Translations under genes and position numbers: made by a program
The notes under the pieces: generated by a model
Told to the model about the DNA's origin: nothing
Databases searched by the model: none
Seen by the model: only the letters and a program-made list of their open reading frames with translations
NCBI GenBank assembly: GCA_002281575.1
Contig: NCGN01000013.1
Span: 62,001 to 126,000 of the forward strand
Direction of reading: 5' to 3'
Origin: Sphingobacteriia bacterium 28-36-52
GTDB lineage: Bacteria; Bacteroidota; Bacteroidia; Chitinophagales; Chitinophagaceae
Length of the DNA: 64,000 nucleotides
In this document: positions 34,721 to 44,783 of the stretch, in pieces
Position numbering within the stretch: position 1 is the first letter of the stretch
Layout: every line of letters begins with the position of its first letter

Positions 34721-35983
34721 TTATTTAATAGCTATTCCATAGCGGTTATTCTCCTTTTTAAAATAAAAAGTCAGCATTAAAGATATTAATAAATATATGC
34801 CAATTATATAAGGCATAATGGGAGCAATGGTGCCTATTCCGAACCATCCATTGGTATTAATTAAAAAATAAATACCCATCCCGAATTTAATAAATTCCCA
34901 GGCCCATGCATTTGGATTACCATCCATTAATTCTGTAAATGCATATACAAATACAAAAATGAAAAACCCATAATAGAACATTCCCGGACTTCCTATGGTT
35001 GCAATATTTCCGAATAAGTAGCTAATAAAAAGCAGCAACAAACCTAATTGTACCCAAACCCATACGGTAAAAAAAGTTCCTGCTTTGGTTTCATATTTTT
35101 CAAAATGATATGGGTCTTCAATTTTAAATACTGGATATTTTTCAGCAACATCTGCAGGCCTCCATCCAGTAGGCATAAACCATATACGTAACTTATCTTT
35201 TAAACTATTTGCTCGCCATGCATCTTGAATAAGTAACCATAAATGCATAAAATTAATTTTGATTGGATTCCAAGTTCTTACTGGTCTTGTTATACCATAA
35301 ACAGGTTTAACATGGGGTAGTTCTTCTTGGTATGTACCAAACCATTTATCCCAGAAAATAAAGATTTGGCCATAGTTTTTATCTAAGTACTCTGAATTAA
35401 TGGCATGGTGTACCCTATGATGCGAAGGGGTTACAATGATTTTCTCTAACCATCCCATTCTATCAATATGTTGGGTATGATACCAAAATTGTGCAAATAA
35501 ATGCAAAGGCGCAACCACCGCAATTACTTGTGTTGGAACCCCTAATATTGCCGCTGGTAAAAGAAAAATAGTAAATAAGCGAACAAAAGTAGATATGCTT
35601 TGGCGCAAAGCACAAGCAAGATTAAAGTCTTCGCTGCTGTGATGAATAATATGCGCGTTCCAGAAAAAATTAAATTCATGGTCAATCCTGTGCACTAAAT
35701 AACCAGTGAGGTCTAAAGCAATAAAAGCAATAATATATAGCAAAACGGAAGCTTCAACTTGAAAAACAGCCCAATGTGTTACCATCCAATCATAACTTAA
35801 AACAGCAATACTTAACCCTAAAACATCTTTTGTTGAATTGGTTATTCCCGATGTTAAACTAGATACCATATCCATGGTTCTAATGGTATCATTTCCTTTT
35901 CGAATTCCCCACCATTTTTCCAGTAAAATCAATACTAAAAAAGCAGGCATTGCAATGAGTAGAATTTTTCCGTAAGTTTCCAT
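34721..35983 (-). CDS. Sterol desaturase/fatty acid hydroxylase family membrane protein
   Basis: A 420-residue inner-membrane protein with about eight hydrophobic segments and the histidine clusters of the di-iron fatty acid hydroxylase superfamily: HRIDHE near residue 98, HIIHHSSEDF near 111, and HTQHID with SHHRVHHA near 170-195. These bind two irons for hydroxylation or desaturation of lipid chains. The C-terminal 150 residues add three or four more helices, an arrangement similar to alkylglycerol monooxygenase-type proteins. The lipid substrate is unknown. It is divergent from the DadA-like gene with only 51 bases between their starts. Confidence 0.87.
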   Translation of the reverse strand: METYGKILLIAMPAFLVLILLEKWWGIRKGNDTIRTMDMVSSLTSGITNSTKDVLGLSIAVLSYDWMVTHWAVFQVEASVLLYIIAFIALDLTGYLVHRIDHEFNFFWNAHIIHHSSEDFNLACALRQSISTFVRLFTIFLLPAAILGVPTQVIAVVAPLHLFAQFWYHTQHIDRMGWLEKIIVTPSHHRVHHAINSEYLDKNYGQIFIFWDKWFGTYQEELPHVKPVYGITRPVRTWNPIKINFMHLWLLIQDAWRANSLKDKLRIWFMPTGWRPADVAEKYPVFKIEDPYHFEKYETKAGTFFTVWVWVQLGLLLLFISYLFGNIATIGSPGMFYYGFFIFVFVYAFTELMDGNPNAWAWEFIKFGMGIYFLINTNGWFGIGTIAPIMPYIIGIYLLISLMLTFYFKKENNRYGIAIK

Positions 35984-36034
35984 AATTATTAGCTTAAAGA
36001 TAATAAGCTATTGTCAAAATAACCCTATAATTAA

Positions 36035-37285
36035 ATGAAAATAACCATCATAGGTGGAGGAATCATTGGTCTTAGTAGTGCTTGGTTTTTAAATAGTGCT
36101 GGGCATGAAGTAACGGTGATAGATAAAACAGATATGCAAAACAATTGCTCTTACGGTAATGCAGGTTATGTATGTCCAAGCCATTTTGTTCCGTTGGCTA
36201 CCCCAGGAATTGTTACGCAAGGATTAAAGTGGATGTGGAATTCGAAGAGCCCTTTTTATGTTCAACCCCGTTTAGATATTAACTTAATAAAATGGGGATG
36301 GAAATTCATACAAGTAGCAACGGAGCAACATGTTGAAAAAGCGGCTGTTCCGTTAAGAGATATTGCTTTGTTGAGTCAATATTGGTATGAACAATGGGAT
36401 CAATCTACACTATTTGATTTTTCGTATGAACACAAAGGGTTGTTGGAGATTTTTAAAACTGATAAAGGGGGAGACAAGTGTAAAGCTTTATGTGAAAGAG
36501 CGCACCAATTGGGATTATTAGATACAACAATGCTTTCCCAAGATCAATTGCAAGGCTTAGAGCCACATACAGCAATAGATGCGTTAGGGGCATTGTTTTT
36601 TAAGTGTGATGCTCATTTGTACCCCAATAAATTAATGCAGCAGTTGTTGGAAGTACTGGTTCAAAAAGGAGTAAAATTGGTTAAAGAAGAAGAGGTAGTA
36701 GGCTTTGAAAAAAAAGGGAAAAAAATCATTGCTGTAAAAACCATTACTGCCAGCTACCCAACAGATGAAGTAGTGCTGTCTTCTGGCTCATGGAGTAGGG
36801 AATTGGCAGCGAAATTAAATATGGATTTATTATTAATGCCCGGAAGAGGATATTCTATTACACTAGAAAATTCACCCTATCACATTAATTATCCAAGCGT
36901 TTTAGTAGAGGGGAGAGTTGCATTAACGCCAATGGATGGTAATAAAATCAGGTTTGGAGGTACTATGGAAATCACCTCTACTAAAACCCCTCCTAGAATG
37001 AATAGGGTTCAAGGAATAGTTGATGCAGTTAAAACCGTGTATACCCAATTTGATATTGCATTGCCTCCCAACGAAAAGATTTGGTACGGTTATAGACCCT
37101 GCTCGGCCGATGGGCTTCCTTATATTGGAAGAGCCAAGCAATGGGATAATTTGGTTATGGCCACTGGGCATGCAATGGTTGGATTAAGCTTAGGTGCTGG
37201 TACCGGAAAACTGGTTGCTGAAATTGTTGAAGGAGGGGCATTAAGCATGGATATATCTCCATTTAATCCCAATAGATTTGATTAA
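36035..37285 (+). CDS. FAD-dependent D-amino acid dehydrogenase-like oxidoreductase
   Basis: The 416-residue protein belongs to the DAO family that includes DadA. The FAD-binding Rossmann motif is IIGGGIIGLSSAWFL at residues 4-18, followed by the VIDK acidic residue position, and the C-terminal FAD-contact region reads GYRPCSADGLPYIGRA and ATGHAMVGLSLGAGTGKL. It would oxidise D-amino acids or a related amine such as hydroxyproline. In hydroxyproline use, a trans-epimerase and deaminase would be near, but none is seen, so D-amino acid oxidation is the simpler call. It is followed 60 bases later by bshC. Confidence 0.85.
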   Translation: MKITIIGGGIIGLSSAWFLNSAGHEVTVIDKTDMQNNCSYGNAGYVCPSHFVPLATPGIVTQGLKWMWNSKSPFYVQPRLDINLIKWGWKFIQVATEQHVEKAAVPLRDIALLSQYWYEQWDQSTLFDFSYEHKGLLEIFKTDKGGDKCKALCERAHQLGLLDTTMLSQDQLQGLEPHTAIDALGALFFKCDAHLYPNKLMQQLLEVLVQKGVKLVKEEEVVGFEKKGKKIIAVKTITASYPTDEVVLSSGSWSRELAAKLNMDLLLMPGRGYSITLENSPYHINYPSVLVEGRVALTPMDGNKIRFGGTMEITSTKTPPRMNRVQGIVDAVKTVYTQFDIALPPNEKIWYGYRPCSADGLPYIGRAKQWDNLVMATGHAMVGLSLGAGTGKLVAEIVEGGALSMDISPFNPNRFD

Positions 37286-37345
37286 TCTAAACCTTAATAA
37301 TATAAGACTTGTATGAATTAATGATGTTGTATTTTTACATTCTAT

Positions 37346-38947
37346 ATGGATTGTAGCACCCAGTATTTGCCATACGAAAAAACCGGATTTTTTTCTAAGA
37401 TTGTTCAGGATTACCTGCAACAACACGAAAATTTAAAGCCATTTTATTTGCATAACACCAGTTTAGAAGGTGTTCAATCTGCAATGAGTGCTAGAGATCT
37501 ACATCCAGTAAACAGAAAAATTCTGGTAGAAGAATTGACTTTACAATATCAGGGAATTGCAATAACCAAAAAAGTGCAAGAGCATATTCAATCATTGCTT
37601 TTGCCCAATACATATACTATTACCACAGCGCATCAACCCAATATTTTTACAGGGCCACTGTACTTTATTTACAAAATCGTTCATACTATCAAATTGGCAG
37701 AGGAGCTTTCTGTTGCGTTTCCACAGAAAAAGTTTATTCCTGTTTATTATATGGGAAGCGAGGATGCCGATTTAGATGAATTGGGATTTGTAAATATTGG
37801 CGGAGAGAAATTAGTTTGGGATACCGCACAAACAGGGGCGGTGGGTAGAATGAAAGTAGACCAATTATTTATTTCACTCATCCATTTAATTTCAGGACAA
37901 ATTGGTGTATTGCCTTTTGGAAACGAATTGACGCAATTATTTTCAACTTGTTATACCATTGGAAAAACCATTCAACAAGCAACTTTAGAATTGGTTAATG
38001 CACTTTTTGGTTCCTATGGGTTGATTGTGTTGGTTCCAGACAATGCACGATTAAAGGCTTTATTTGCTCCTGTAATTGAAAAAGAATTAACACTGCAATT
38101 TTCAGAAAAAATTGTTGCGAGGACTATTTTAAAATTGCAAGAAAATTACAAAGTACAAGCTGCAGGAAGGCCAATCAATTTATTTTATTTAATTGATGAT
38201 AAAAGAGAAAGAATTGAATTCAATAATGGTATTTATGAAGTGGCTGCTTTGAATATTCAATTTACCCAAGAAGCCATTTTACAAGAACTACAAGACCATC
38301 CTGAAAGGTTTAGTCCAAACGTGATTTTAAGAGGCGCATTTCAAGAGTCAATTCTGCCCAATATTGTTTTTATAGGGGGCGGAGGTGAACTGGCTTATTG
38401 GCTAGAACTCAAAAATGTATTTGAAGCTGCAGGGGTGGCTTTCCCGGTGTTACTGCTTCGGAATTCTTTTGCAATCTTATCTCCAAAAATGGGGACCAAA
38501 CAAAAAGCTTTAGCACTGAGCAATCAGGCATTATTTTCACCTGAACATCAGTTAATAAAAGAATACGTTGCAAGTCATTCTAACAATGAATTAAGCCTTG
38601 CTACAGAATTAGAAGACCTAACAACATTTTATTTAAAGCTAAAGAACAAAGTGGGTTTAGTGGATGCCTCTTTAAATGAACATATACTTGCGCTAGAAGC
38701 CAATGCGCTTAAAAGAATAAAAGCGTTAGAAAATAAAATTAGAAGAGCTGAAAAAAGAAAATTTGCAACATCAACACAACAAATACAAGTATTGAAGCAT
38801 AACTTATTTCCAAGCAATAGTTTGCAAGAACGTCATGAAAATATCGCTTTATTTTATAGCCAATATGGCTCATCTATTATTGAATGCATTTATCAATCTT
38901 CAAAGGGATTGAATGCTGCTTTCGGTATAATCAAATTGAATCAATAA
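37346..38947 (+). CDS. bshC: Bacillithiol biosynthesis cysteine-adding enzyme
   Basis: BshC adds cysteine to glucosaminyl-malate in the last step of bacillithiol synthesis, the low-molecular-weight thiol of many Firmicutes and Bacteroidota. The 533-residue protein shows the family blocks TITTAHQPNIFTGPLYFIYKI (as two parts around residue 90), PVYYMGSEDADLDEL near 130 and FIGGGGELAYWLELK near 345, with a C-terminal coiled-coil region (about 430-480). The PIG-L gene at 9369 is not an obvious BshB because it is exported and much longer. The stop abuts the stop of convergent PBP1A without any spacer. Confidence 0.93.
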   Translation: MDCSTQYLPYEKTGFFSKIVQDYLQQHENLKPFYLHNTSLEGVQSAMSARDLHPVNRKILVEELTLQYQGIAITKKVQEHIQSLLLPNTYTITTAHQPNIFTGPLYFIYKIVHTIKLAEELSVAFPQKKFIPVYYMGSEDADLDELGFVNIGGEKLVWDTAQTGAVGRMKVDQLFISLIHLISGQIGVLPFGNELTQLFSTCYTIGKTIQQATLELVNALFGSYGLIVLVPDNARLKALFAPVIEKELTLQFSEKIVARTILKLQENYKVQAAGRPINLFYLIDDKRERIEFNNGIYEVAALNIQFTQEAILQELQDHPERFSPNVILRGAFQESILPNIVFIGGGGELAYWLELKNVFEAAGVAFPVLLLRNSFAILSPKMGTKQKALALSNQALFSPEHQLIKEYVASHSNNELSLATELEDLTTFYLKLKNKVGLVDASLNEHILALEANALKRIKALENKIRRAEKRKFATSTQQIQVLKHNLFPSNSLQERHENIALFYSQYGSSIIECIYQSSKGLNAAFGIIKLNQ

Positions 38948-41359
38948 TTATTTATTTCCACCTGGTTTTTTAATAGGAGGGGGAAGTACTGCTTTCGGTT
39001 TTTCAGCAGGTTTGTTGGTATTGTTTCCTGGAATTGCAGGTGGGGTTGCAGGTTTTTTATTCTCGATAATGATATCAGATTCTGCGCCTAATTCTTCTGG
39101 TTTAATATTTTTAGGAATTTCATAATCTTCTGAAGTACCTGTTCCCATATCTTCTCCTTCACCTCCTAATATTGGATTGGTGCCATTGATGTAATCTATA
39201 ATAATATCATTGCTCATTACTTCCGGTTTAATAAAGCTCATTTTAGTATCGATGCCACAATTTGGATCGGCTATAGCTTTATTAAAGAAATAGGCCCAGA
39301 TTGGCATAGCAGCTCTACCACCTTCTCCATTTTTACTATTGAAGCGAATAAAACGGTCATCACAACCAACCCAACCTCCTGCAAGGTATTGTGGGGTATA
39401 CCCCATAAACCAAGCGTCGCTATTATTGTTGGTGGTTCCTGTTTTTCCAGCAACTTGTAATCCGCTCGGAATACCATGGCCCCAAATACCAGCACCAGTT
39501 CCATTCGTTAAAACTCCTTGCATCATTTTAATAACAGAATAGGCGGTAACATCATTAATTACTTCTTTTCTTTGAGGAGTAAAAGTAGCCAGCACATTGC
39601 CATTTCTATCTTCAATTCTGGTAATATACATAGGCTTTGCATTAAAGCCTCTTCCAGGAAACATACTGTATGCTTGCATCATTTCAAATAAAGAAATTTC
39701 ACAAGCTCCTAATGCAATGGAGGGATATGGGTCAATTTTAGTTTTCAACTCACATTTCTCTAGAAACTCCACAAATCTTTTAGCGCCGTTATTGGCGGTA
39801 TTATCTAACTGCTTCATAATATAAGCAGAAGCACAGTTTCTTGATTTAGCTAATGCAATAGCCATTGGAATAGTGGCGCCAGTACATGTTTTAGAAGTAG
39901 CTGGTACTAATCCATATTCTCCAAAATTTTGTTGAATATCTTGAACAGGTGAATTCGGGTTTAATCCTGCTTCTTCAATTGCTAAGCTATACAACAATGG
40001 CTTAATAGTACTACCAACTTGTCTTTTGGTATTTATATTGGCATGATCATATTTGAATGTTTTAAAATCAATTCCCCCTACCCAAGCTTTTATTTGACCA
40101 TTCAACGGATCCATTACCATGAAGCCTGCTTGTAACATTTGTTTGTGGTATTTTATGGAATCGAATGGAGTCATAGTGGTATCTATTCCTCTATTATTAT
40201 TCCATGCAAATACACGCATGGGTACTTTTTGGTAGAAAGTGCGTAAGTTTTCTTCGTCGGTTAACCCTTCTCTTTTTAAATTTTTCCAACGGTCGGTTTG
40301 TTTTATGGCTTGATCTAGATTTGTTTCAAAACCTTTCCAAATACTACCAGTTCTTATATTTTCTTGAGTATTAAAAAGCTTTTGCATATAGCTCATATGC
40401 TTTGCTACGGCTTCTTCTGCATAGAGTTGCATTCTAGGGTTGATGGTAGTATAAATTTTTAAGCCGTCTCTGTACAAGTCGTACTGATCGCCATTATTTT
40501 TGGTGTTTTCTTTGCACCATTTTTTCATTTCTTCTCCAAGAATCATTCTAAAATAAGGTCCTAATCCTGTGGTTTCATCTAACTTTTTGTAGTTGAGTTC
40601 AATTGGTTGGCGTTTTAATATCTCGGCTTGTTGTGCATCCAAATAGTTGTTTCTAACCATTTGGCTTAATACCGTATTTCTTCTATCTAATGATAATTTG
40701 GGGTTTCTTCTTGGATTATAAAGTGTAGCACCCTTAAGCATTCCAATTAAAACGGCGGCTTCTTCTACATTCACTCTATCGGGCTCCTTTTGAAAAAATG
40801 TTTTAGAAGCGTTTCTGATTCCATAAACATTATCACTGTAAGCAACGGTATTCAAATACAAAGTGATGATTTCTTCCTTGGTGAAGTTTCTTTCTAGTTT
40901 AACAGCAATGATTCCTTCTTTAATTTTTTGTAGTGCCCTTAAAATAAAATTTTTAGTACTCCAGTTCTCCGTAAATAAGTTTTTGGCAGTTTGCATGGTT
41001 ATGGTACTTGCTCCCCCCTCACTTCCCAAATAAAAAATGGCCCTGCCTAAAGACCTGGCATCTATGCCACTGTGCTCATAAAAACGCTCGTCTTCCGTTG
41101 CAATTAGTGCTTCAATTATATGCTTGCTAATATCTTTGTATTGAACATTAATTCGGTCTTCTATATAATATTTACCCATTAGTGTACCGTCTTCAGCATA
41201 AACCTGTGAAGCCAAAGAAGCTGATGGATTTTCAATATCGTCCAAATCGGGCATGCTTCCAATCCAACCAAAATTGAGCATAGCCAATAGAATAATCACA
41301 AAGGCAAAGCCTCCAAAAAATATACGCCAAAAAATACGAACCGGTTTAGTCATTGTCAA
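38948..41359 (-). CDS. Penicillin-binding protein 1A (bifunctional)
   Basis: The 803-residue class A PBP polymerises and cross-links peptidoglycan. It has an N-terminal helix (about 10-30), a GT51 transglycosylase domain with ATEDERFYEHSGID and GGASTITMQTAKNLF near residues 88-150, and a transpeptidase domain with catalytic serine in VGSTIKPLLY, the SxN box in KSRNCAS and KTG in AGKTGTTNN. The C-terminal tail of about 60 residues is rich in proline, lysine and asparagine. The gene is complete; the PorW-like gene lies upstream on the same strand, 23 bases away, so the two may be co-transcribed. Confidence 0.94.
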   Translation of the reverse strand: MTMTKPVRIFWRIFFGGFAFVIILLAMLNFGWIGSMPDLDDIENPSASLASQVYAEDGTLMGKYYIEDRINVQYKDISKHIIEALIATEDERFYEHSGIDARSLGRAIFYLGSEGGASTITMQTAKNLFTENWSTKNFILRALQKIKEGIIAVKLERNFTKEEIITLYLNTVAYSDNVYGIRNASKTFFQKEPDRVNVEEAAVLIGMLKGATLYNPRRNPKLSLDRRNTVLSQMVRNNYLDAQQAEILKRQPIELNYKKLDETTGLGPYFRMILGEEMKKWCKENTKNNGDQYDLYRDGLKIYTTINPRMQLYAEEAVAKHMSYMQKLFNTQENIRTGSIWKGFETNLDQAIKQTDRWKNLKREGLTDEENLRTFYQKVPMRVFAWNNNRGIDTTMTPFDSIKYHKQMLQAGFMVMDPLNGQIKAWVGGIDFKTFKYDHANINTKRQVGSTIKPLLYSLAIEEAGLNPNSPVQDIQQNFGEYGLVPATSKTCTGATIPMAIALAKSRNCASAYIMKQLDNTANNGAKRFVEFLEKCELKTKIDPYPSIALGACEISLFEMMQAYSMFPGRGFNAKPMYITRIEDRNGNVLATFTPQRKEVINDVTAYSVIKMMQGVLTNGTGAGIWGHGIPSGLQVAGKTGTTNNNSDAWFMGYTPQYLAGGWVGCDDRFIRFNSKNGEGGRAAMPIWAYFFNKAIADPNCGIDTKMSFIKPEVMSNDIIIDYINGTNPILGGEGEDMGTGTSEDYEIPKNIKPEELGAESDIIIENKKPATPPAIPGNNTNKPAEKPKAVLPPPIKKPGGNK

Positions 41360-41382
41360 TGCGCTGTTTTGTATGGGTAAAA

Positions 41383-44304
41383 TTAATACTTATCGGGAAA
41401 CAGATTTCGCACTAGTTGCCAATAAGTAGTTGTTTCCCCTTTTTTTCTTAAAAGCGTTAAGTTTTTAGGACTAATAATGCTAAAGCTGTATTTGTCAGTT
41501 GTTAGCCATGGCATAATTCTGGATGCAGCCAAAGACTTATTCTTGTCTGTATAAGTGCTTGCTTCGGCGGCATTTATAAATGGACCAATTAACAATATTT
41601 GTTCTGTATCATTCACTCTTATAACGTTAATAGGGAGTTTCTGCCCATAATACCTTTCTTGGTTAAACCTATTAAAAGCATTTCTGGCTTCGCTTACAAA
41701 AATGGGGTCAACTTTATATAATGCAATGGCCACATATTGAGAATCCGTTGCATTAAAATCATAAGATTCTGGAAGATTTGGTTTTTCAACCGGCGCAGCG
41801 GTTATAGGTAAGCTAGGTATTATCTTTTCAGGAACTTTTACAACTGTGGGCGCTTTTGAAACAATAGGTAAATCTTGTGCGTTGGTTGTATTTAAATCTA
41901 TTTTTCTTTCCAATACTTCAACAGGTCTTTCTATTGTTAAATTAGTCAAGTATGCTTCAATTTCTGCCCTTTTGCTTAGCACTTCCAGCATTGTCTTTGC
42001 TTTCACAGCAATTGGGCTTGCTGGAAAGAGGCGATTAATTTCGTTTAATCTGTTTTTTGCAATACTATCTTGTTTTTGTTTGATATAGTAAAAAGCTTCT
42101 ATATAGAGCAATTGAGGTGTCCAATAAGAACTGCCTAGTTGCATATCTGCTTTCTTTTTATTGGCAATGGCTTCTTCAAATTTACCTTCTATAAATTGGT
42201 TATAAATATGGGCATAAAGTTGGTTGGTTTCTGCTTCTTTTAAATTGACTCCCGACTGAAGCAGTTGATTATTTTTTCCTTTTGGGTAAAATGCATTTAG
42301 TAATTGCTTTACTGAATCTGCCTTTATAAACTGATTTTGTTTATTATAAGAATTATGTAAATGAAACCAAACTTCTTCTAAGGCACTACTCTCAGTAAAA
42401 CGTTTTGCAATTTCTTCATAGGTTTCAGTGGCCGCTAAAACATCTCTAAGCTGGTATTGAAAAATGCCAGCACTTAAGATGAGCGAGTTCAAAATGGTAT
42501 CATTAGAAATAGCTAGTTTTTCTATAGTAAGTGGAATACTATCTTTTAAAGTTTCAAGGCTCAAGACGGTATTTTGTGCAGATTTAGTGTTGCTGGGCTT
42601 TTGATCGTTATCAATGGCCATAGCACCAACGTTCCTATCTATTGCAGACTGTCTTCTCCAATTATCAATATTGGGCCTATTGCCCCACTTAGCTTTAAAA
42701 TCGGACAGCCCCTTGGTTTTTAAGGAATTATTTGTAAAGTAAAATCCAGTGTTGCCAGTTGGAGGTGCAAATAGGTCAGTTGGTGCTGCTATTGCGCCAC
42801 TTGATCCAAAATTGGTTTCTGTATCTGATTCTTTTATGCCTTTTTCTTTTCTTAATTTTTTTAATAATGCTTTCAATAAGGCATCCCTTTCTGTTTCAGG
42901 GAGTAATGCAATTTTTTGTAGACTATCTTCTCTGTTAACAGATTTTAATGCAAGGGCTATTCTATTTAACGGTGCTTTTTTTTGATTTACTGTATTTGCT
43001 TCAGCTGTATTTAGTAAACTAATAGATAGGCTGTCGTAGGAAGCTGATGCAGAAATGTATTTTTTGTTTTTGTATAAGGTTTCGGCTAAAAGAAAATAGG
43101 ATTTTGATTTTTGCGAATTATTCCCTTCGCTGAAGTGAATACTTTTGTTTAACCAGTTTTCTGCATTTTTTAAATTATTTTGTCTAACTTCTATTTCGGC
43201 CGCTGCATAATAAATAAGGTCTCTGTAGCCTTGGTATTTTTCTTTTTTGGCCATTGCCAAAAGCTGCGATAAATGAAAATTAACGGCATTTGCTTTTTTT
43301 TCGGAGGATAGGGATACAATATTTAGCCTGGCATAAACATCCATTAAAGGATCAGGGGTATGGGTAATTGCTTTTTCAAACCAAACAACCGATAAAGAGT
43401 CTTGGTTAGATAACGAATACATTTGAGCAATTAAATATTCCCATCTAGCTTTTTCTAACTTTGAATGCGTATTAGGTAAAGCTTTCGAAAGATAAAAAGC
43501 AGCACTATCATATTGCTTTTCCTTGTAGAGTAAATAGGCTGTGTATTCGTTCCAAGTTGTTTTTAATCTTTCTGGGAAAAATTTATCTGCTGCTAAAATT
43601 TGTAATAGAGCTTCTGCTTCAGCAAGCTTTTCTTGTTCAATAAAATTTCGAGACTGAAATAAAAAACTTTCATTTCTAGCTGGCTTAGGTGAACTTATTT
43701 TTTTCCAAAAATTTCTTTTTTCGTCTGTACTAACAGAAAATGCACCGCCTTTACTACTTAAATTACTTCCTATTGGTAAGTCATATCCCTCATCTTTTGC
43801 TGCAAATGCATAGTTAATATAATTGAATACCAAGGCAGCAGAATCAAAATCTTTTCGATGCATGTAAGCATTTCCCATTAATAAGTACAACTGATCTACC
43901 CAATCGCTCCTTAAGTCGTGTAATAATATACCAGCAGTGCATTTATATATCACACTGTCTATTTGCCCTTTAGCAGTTTCATCTAATGAGTAGTTGTAAA
44001 AGGGTAGCAATTCTGTATAATCTTCTTTATATTGGGATTTAGCCGCTAAAATGATATCATTAAGCTTAACGGAAGCATTGTAGTAGTAGTTGTAATGGCT
44101 TACTGTATTATTGTAAATTCTTTTTGGAATAGTAAACTTCTTATTTCCCGATTTTTCTGCAGGGAGTAAACGGCTTTGGTATTTTTCTGGTTTAGTTAAT
44201 TCAATAGTAGTGTTGGGCTGTGCACTTAAATAGGAACAACTTAATATAAAAATGCCTAGAAGGCCCCGTTTTGAATATTTTATAAATTGGCGCATAAAAT
44301 CCAT
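41383..44304 (-). CDS. porW: TPR protein of the PorW/SprE type (T9SS accessory)
   Basis: A secreted or lipid-anchored protein of about 970 residues with many tetratricopeptide-like helix pairs (for example AEALLQILAADKFFPERL, YLLYKEKQYDSAAFYLSKAL, YFLLAETLYKNKKYISASAS) and a C-terminal SPOR-like beta domain (YVAIALYKVDP ... RVNDTEQILLIGPF). Architecture and order of parts match PorW/SprE, a protein needed for type IX secretion and gliding in other Bacteroidota. The longest frame begins at 44406, over the start of the divergent gene; the ATG at 44304 or 44295 gives a proper signal peptide ending LSCSYLSAQ. The cysteine there could be a lipid attachment site, but the lipobox is imperfect. Confidence 0.7.
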   Translation of the reverse strand: MDFMRQFIKYSKRGLLGIFILSCSYLSAQPNTTIELTKPEKYQSRLLPAEKSGNKKFTIPKRIYNNTVSHYNYYYNASVKLNDIILAAKSQYKEDYTELLPFYNYSLDETAKGQIDSVIYKCTAGILLHDLRSDWVDQLYLLMGNAYMHRKDFDSAALVFNYINYAFAAKDEGYDLPIGSNLSSKGGAFSVSTDEKRNFWKKISSPKPARNESFLFQSRNFIEQEKLAEAEALLQILAADKFFPERLKTTWNEYTAYLLYKEKQYDSAAFYLSKALPNTHSKLEKARWEYLIAQMYSLSNQDSLSVVWFEKAITHTPDPLMDVYARLNIVSLSSEKKANAVNFHLSQLLAMAKKEKYQGYRDLIYYAAAEIEVRQNNLKNAENWLNKSIHFSEGNNSQKSKSYFLLAETLYKNKKYISASASYDSLSISLLNTAEANTVNQKKAPLNRIALALKSVNREDSLQKIALLPETERDALLKALLKKLRKEKGIKESDTETNFGSSGAIAAPTDLFAPPTGNTGFYFTNNSLKTKGLSDFKAKWGNRPNIDNWRRQSAIDRNVGAMAIDNDQKPSNTKSAQNTVLSLETLKDSIPLTIEKLAISNDTILNSLILSAGIFQYQLRDVLAATETYEEIAKRFTESSALEEVWFHLHNSYNKQNQFIKADSVKQLLNAFYPKGKNNQLLQSGVNLKEAETNQLYAHIYNQFIEGKFEEAIANKKKADMQLGSSYWTPQLLYIEAFYYIKQKQDSIAKNRLNEINRLFPASPIAVKAKTMLEVLSKRAEIEAYLTNLTIERPVEVLERKIDLNTTNAQDLPIVSKAPTVVKVPEKIIPSLPITAAPVEKPNLPESYDFNATDSQYVAIALYKVDPIFVSEARNAFNRFNQERYYGQKLPINVIRVNDTEQILLIGPFINAAEASTYTDKNKSLAASRIMPWLTTDKYSFSIISPKNLTLLRKKGETTTYWQLVRNLFPDKY

Positions 44305-44378
44305 TAAAAATACAGTTATTTCTGCACCATACAGATATAAAACCGAACCAATCCTTACCTTTAACCAGTTTTTATAAT

Positions 44379-44774
44379 ATGAATAAAATAAATACCGGAA
44401 ATACATTTAAGCGATTAAGGAATACTTATCGCTTGGTAATTATGAATGACGACACTTATGAAGAGATGGTGGCATTTAGATTATCTAGATTAAGTGTATA
44501 TATTGGTTTGAGCACAGTATTTGTTTTGCTGGTTGGTTTTACCATTGCATTGATTGCTTTCTCTCCTTTAAAATATTATATACCCGGTTACGGTACCAAG
44601 GAAAGTAGAACTGCTTTACAGTTATTGAAAATCAGGACTGATTCTTTAGAAAATGAAATAAGGTATAAAGAGCAATACTTAGAAGGTATAAAAAAGGTGT
44701 TGGCCGGAGATAAGCCAGCTACTTTAGACACTGTTCCATTGGCGCTACCTAAAGTGGAAGCCTCTAACGATTAA
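44379..44774 (+). CDS. Short membrane protein like the N-terminus of M23 peptidases, no catalytic domain
   Basis: This 131-residue protein has a cytoplasmic N-terminus (RLRNTYRLVIMNDDTYEEM), one helix at about residues 37-60 (YIGLSTVFVLLVGFTIALIAF), a FSPLKYYIPGYGTKES segment just outside, a predicted coiled coil (RTDSLENEIRYKEQYLEGI) and a short tail. As I recall, this beginning occurs at the start of Bacteroidota M23 metallopeptidases, but here the gene ends before any LytM domain. No remnant peptidase frame follows, so it is either an old truncation or a stand-alone scaffold. It is divergent from porW and 9 bases before the next gene. Confidence 0.65.
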   Translation: MNKINTGNTFKRLRNTYRLVIMNDDTYEEMVAFRLSRLSVYIGLSTVFVLLVGFTIALIAFSPLKYYIPGYGTKESRTALQLLKIRTDSLENEIRYKEQYLEGIKKVLAGDKPATLDTVPLALPKVEASND

Positions 44775-44783
44775 ATTGCATTC

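Noticed and set aside
35990..36010. TAGCTTA/TAAGCTA inverted repeat between the sterol desaturase and DadA-like genes
   Set aside because: Only 7 base pairs in very AT-rich sequence, no second copy seen; may be chance, though it lies in a divergent promoter region.
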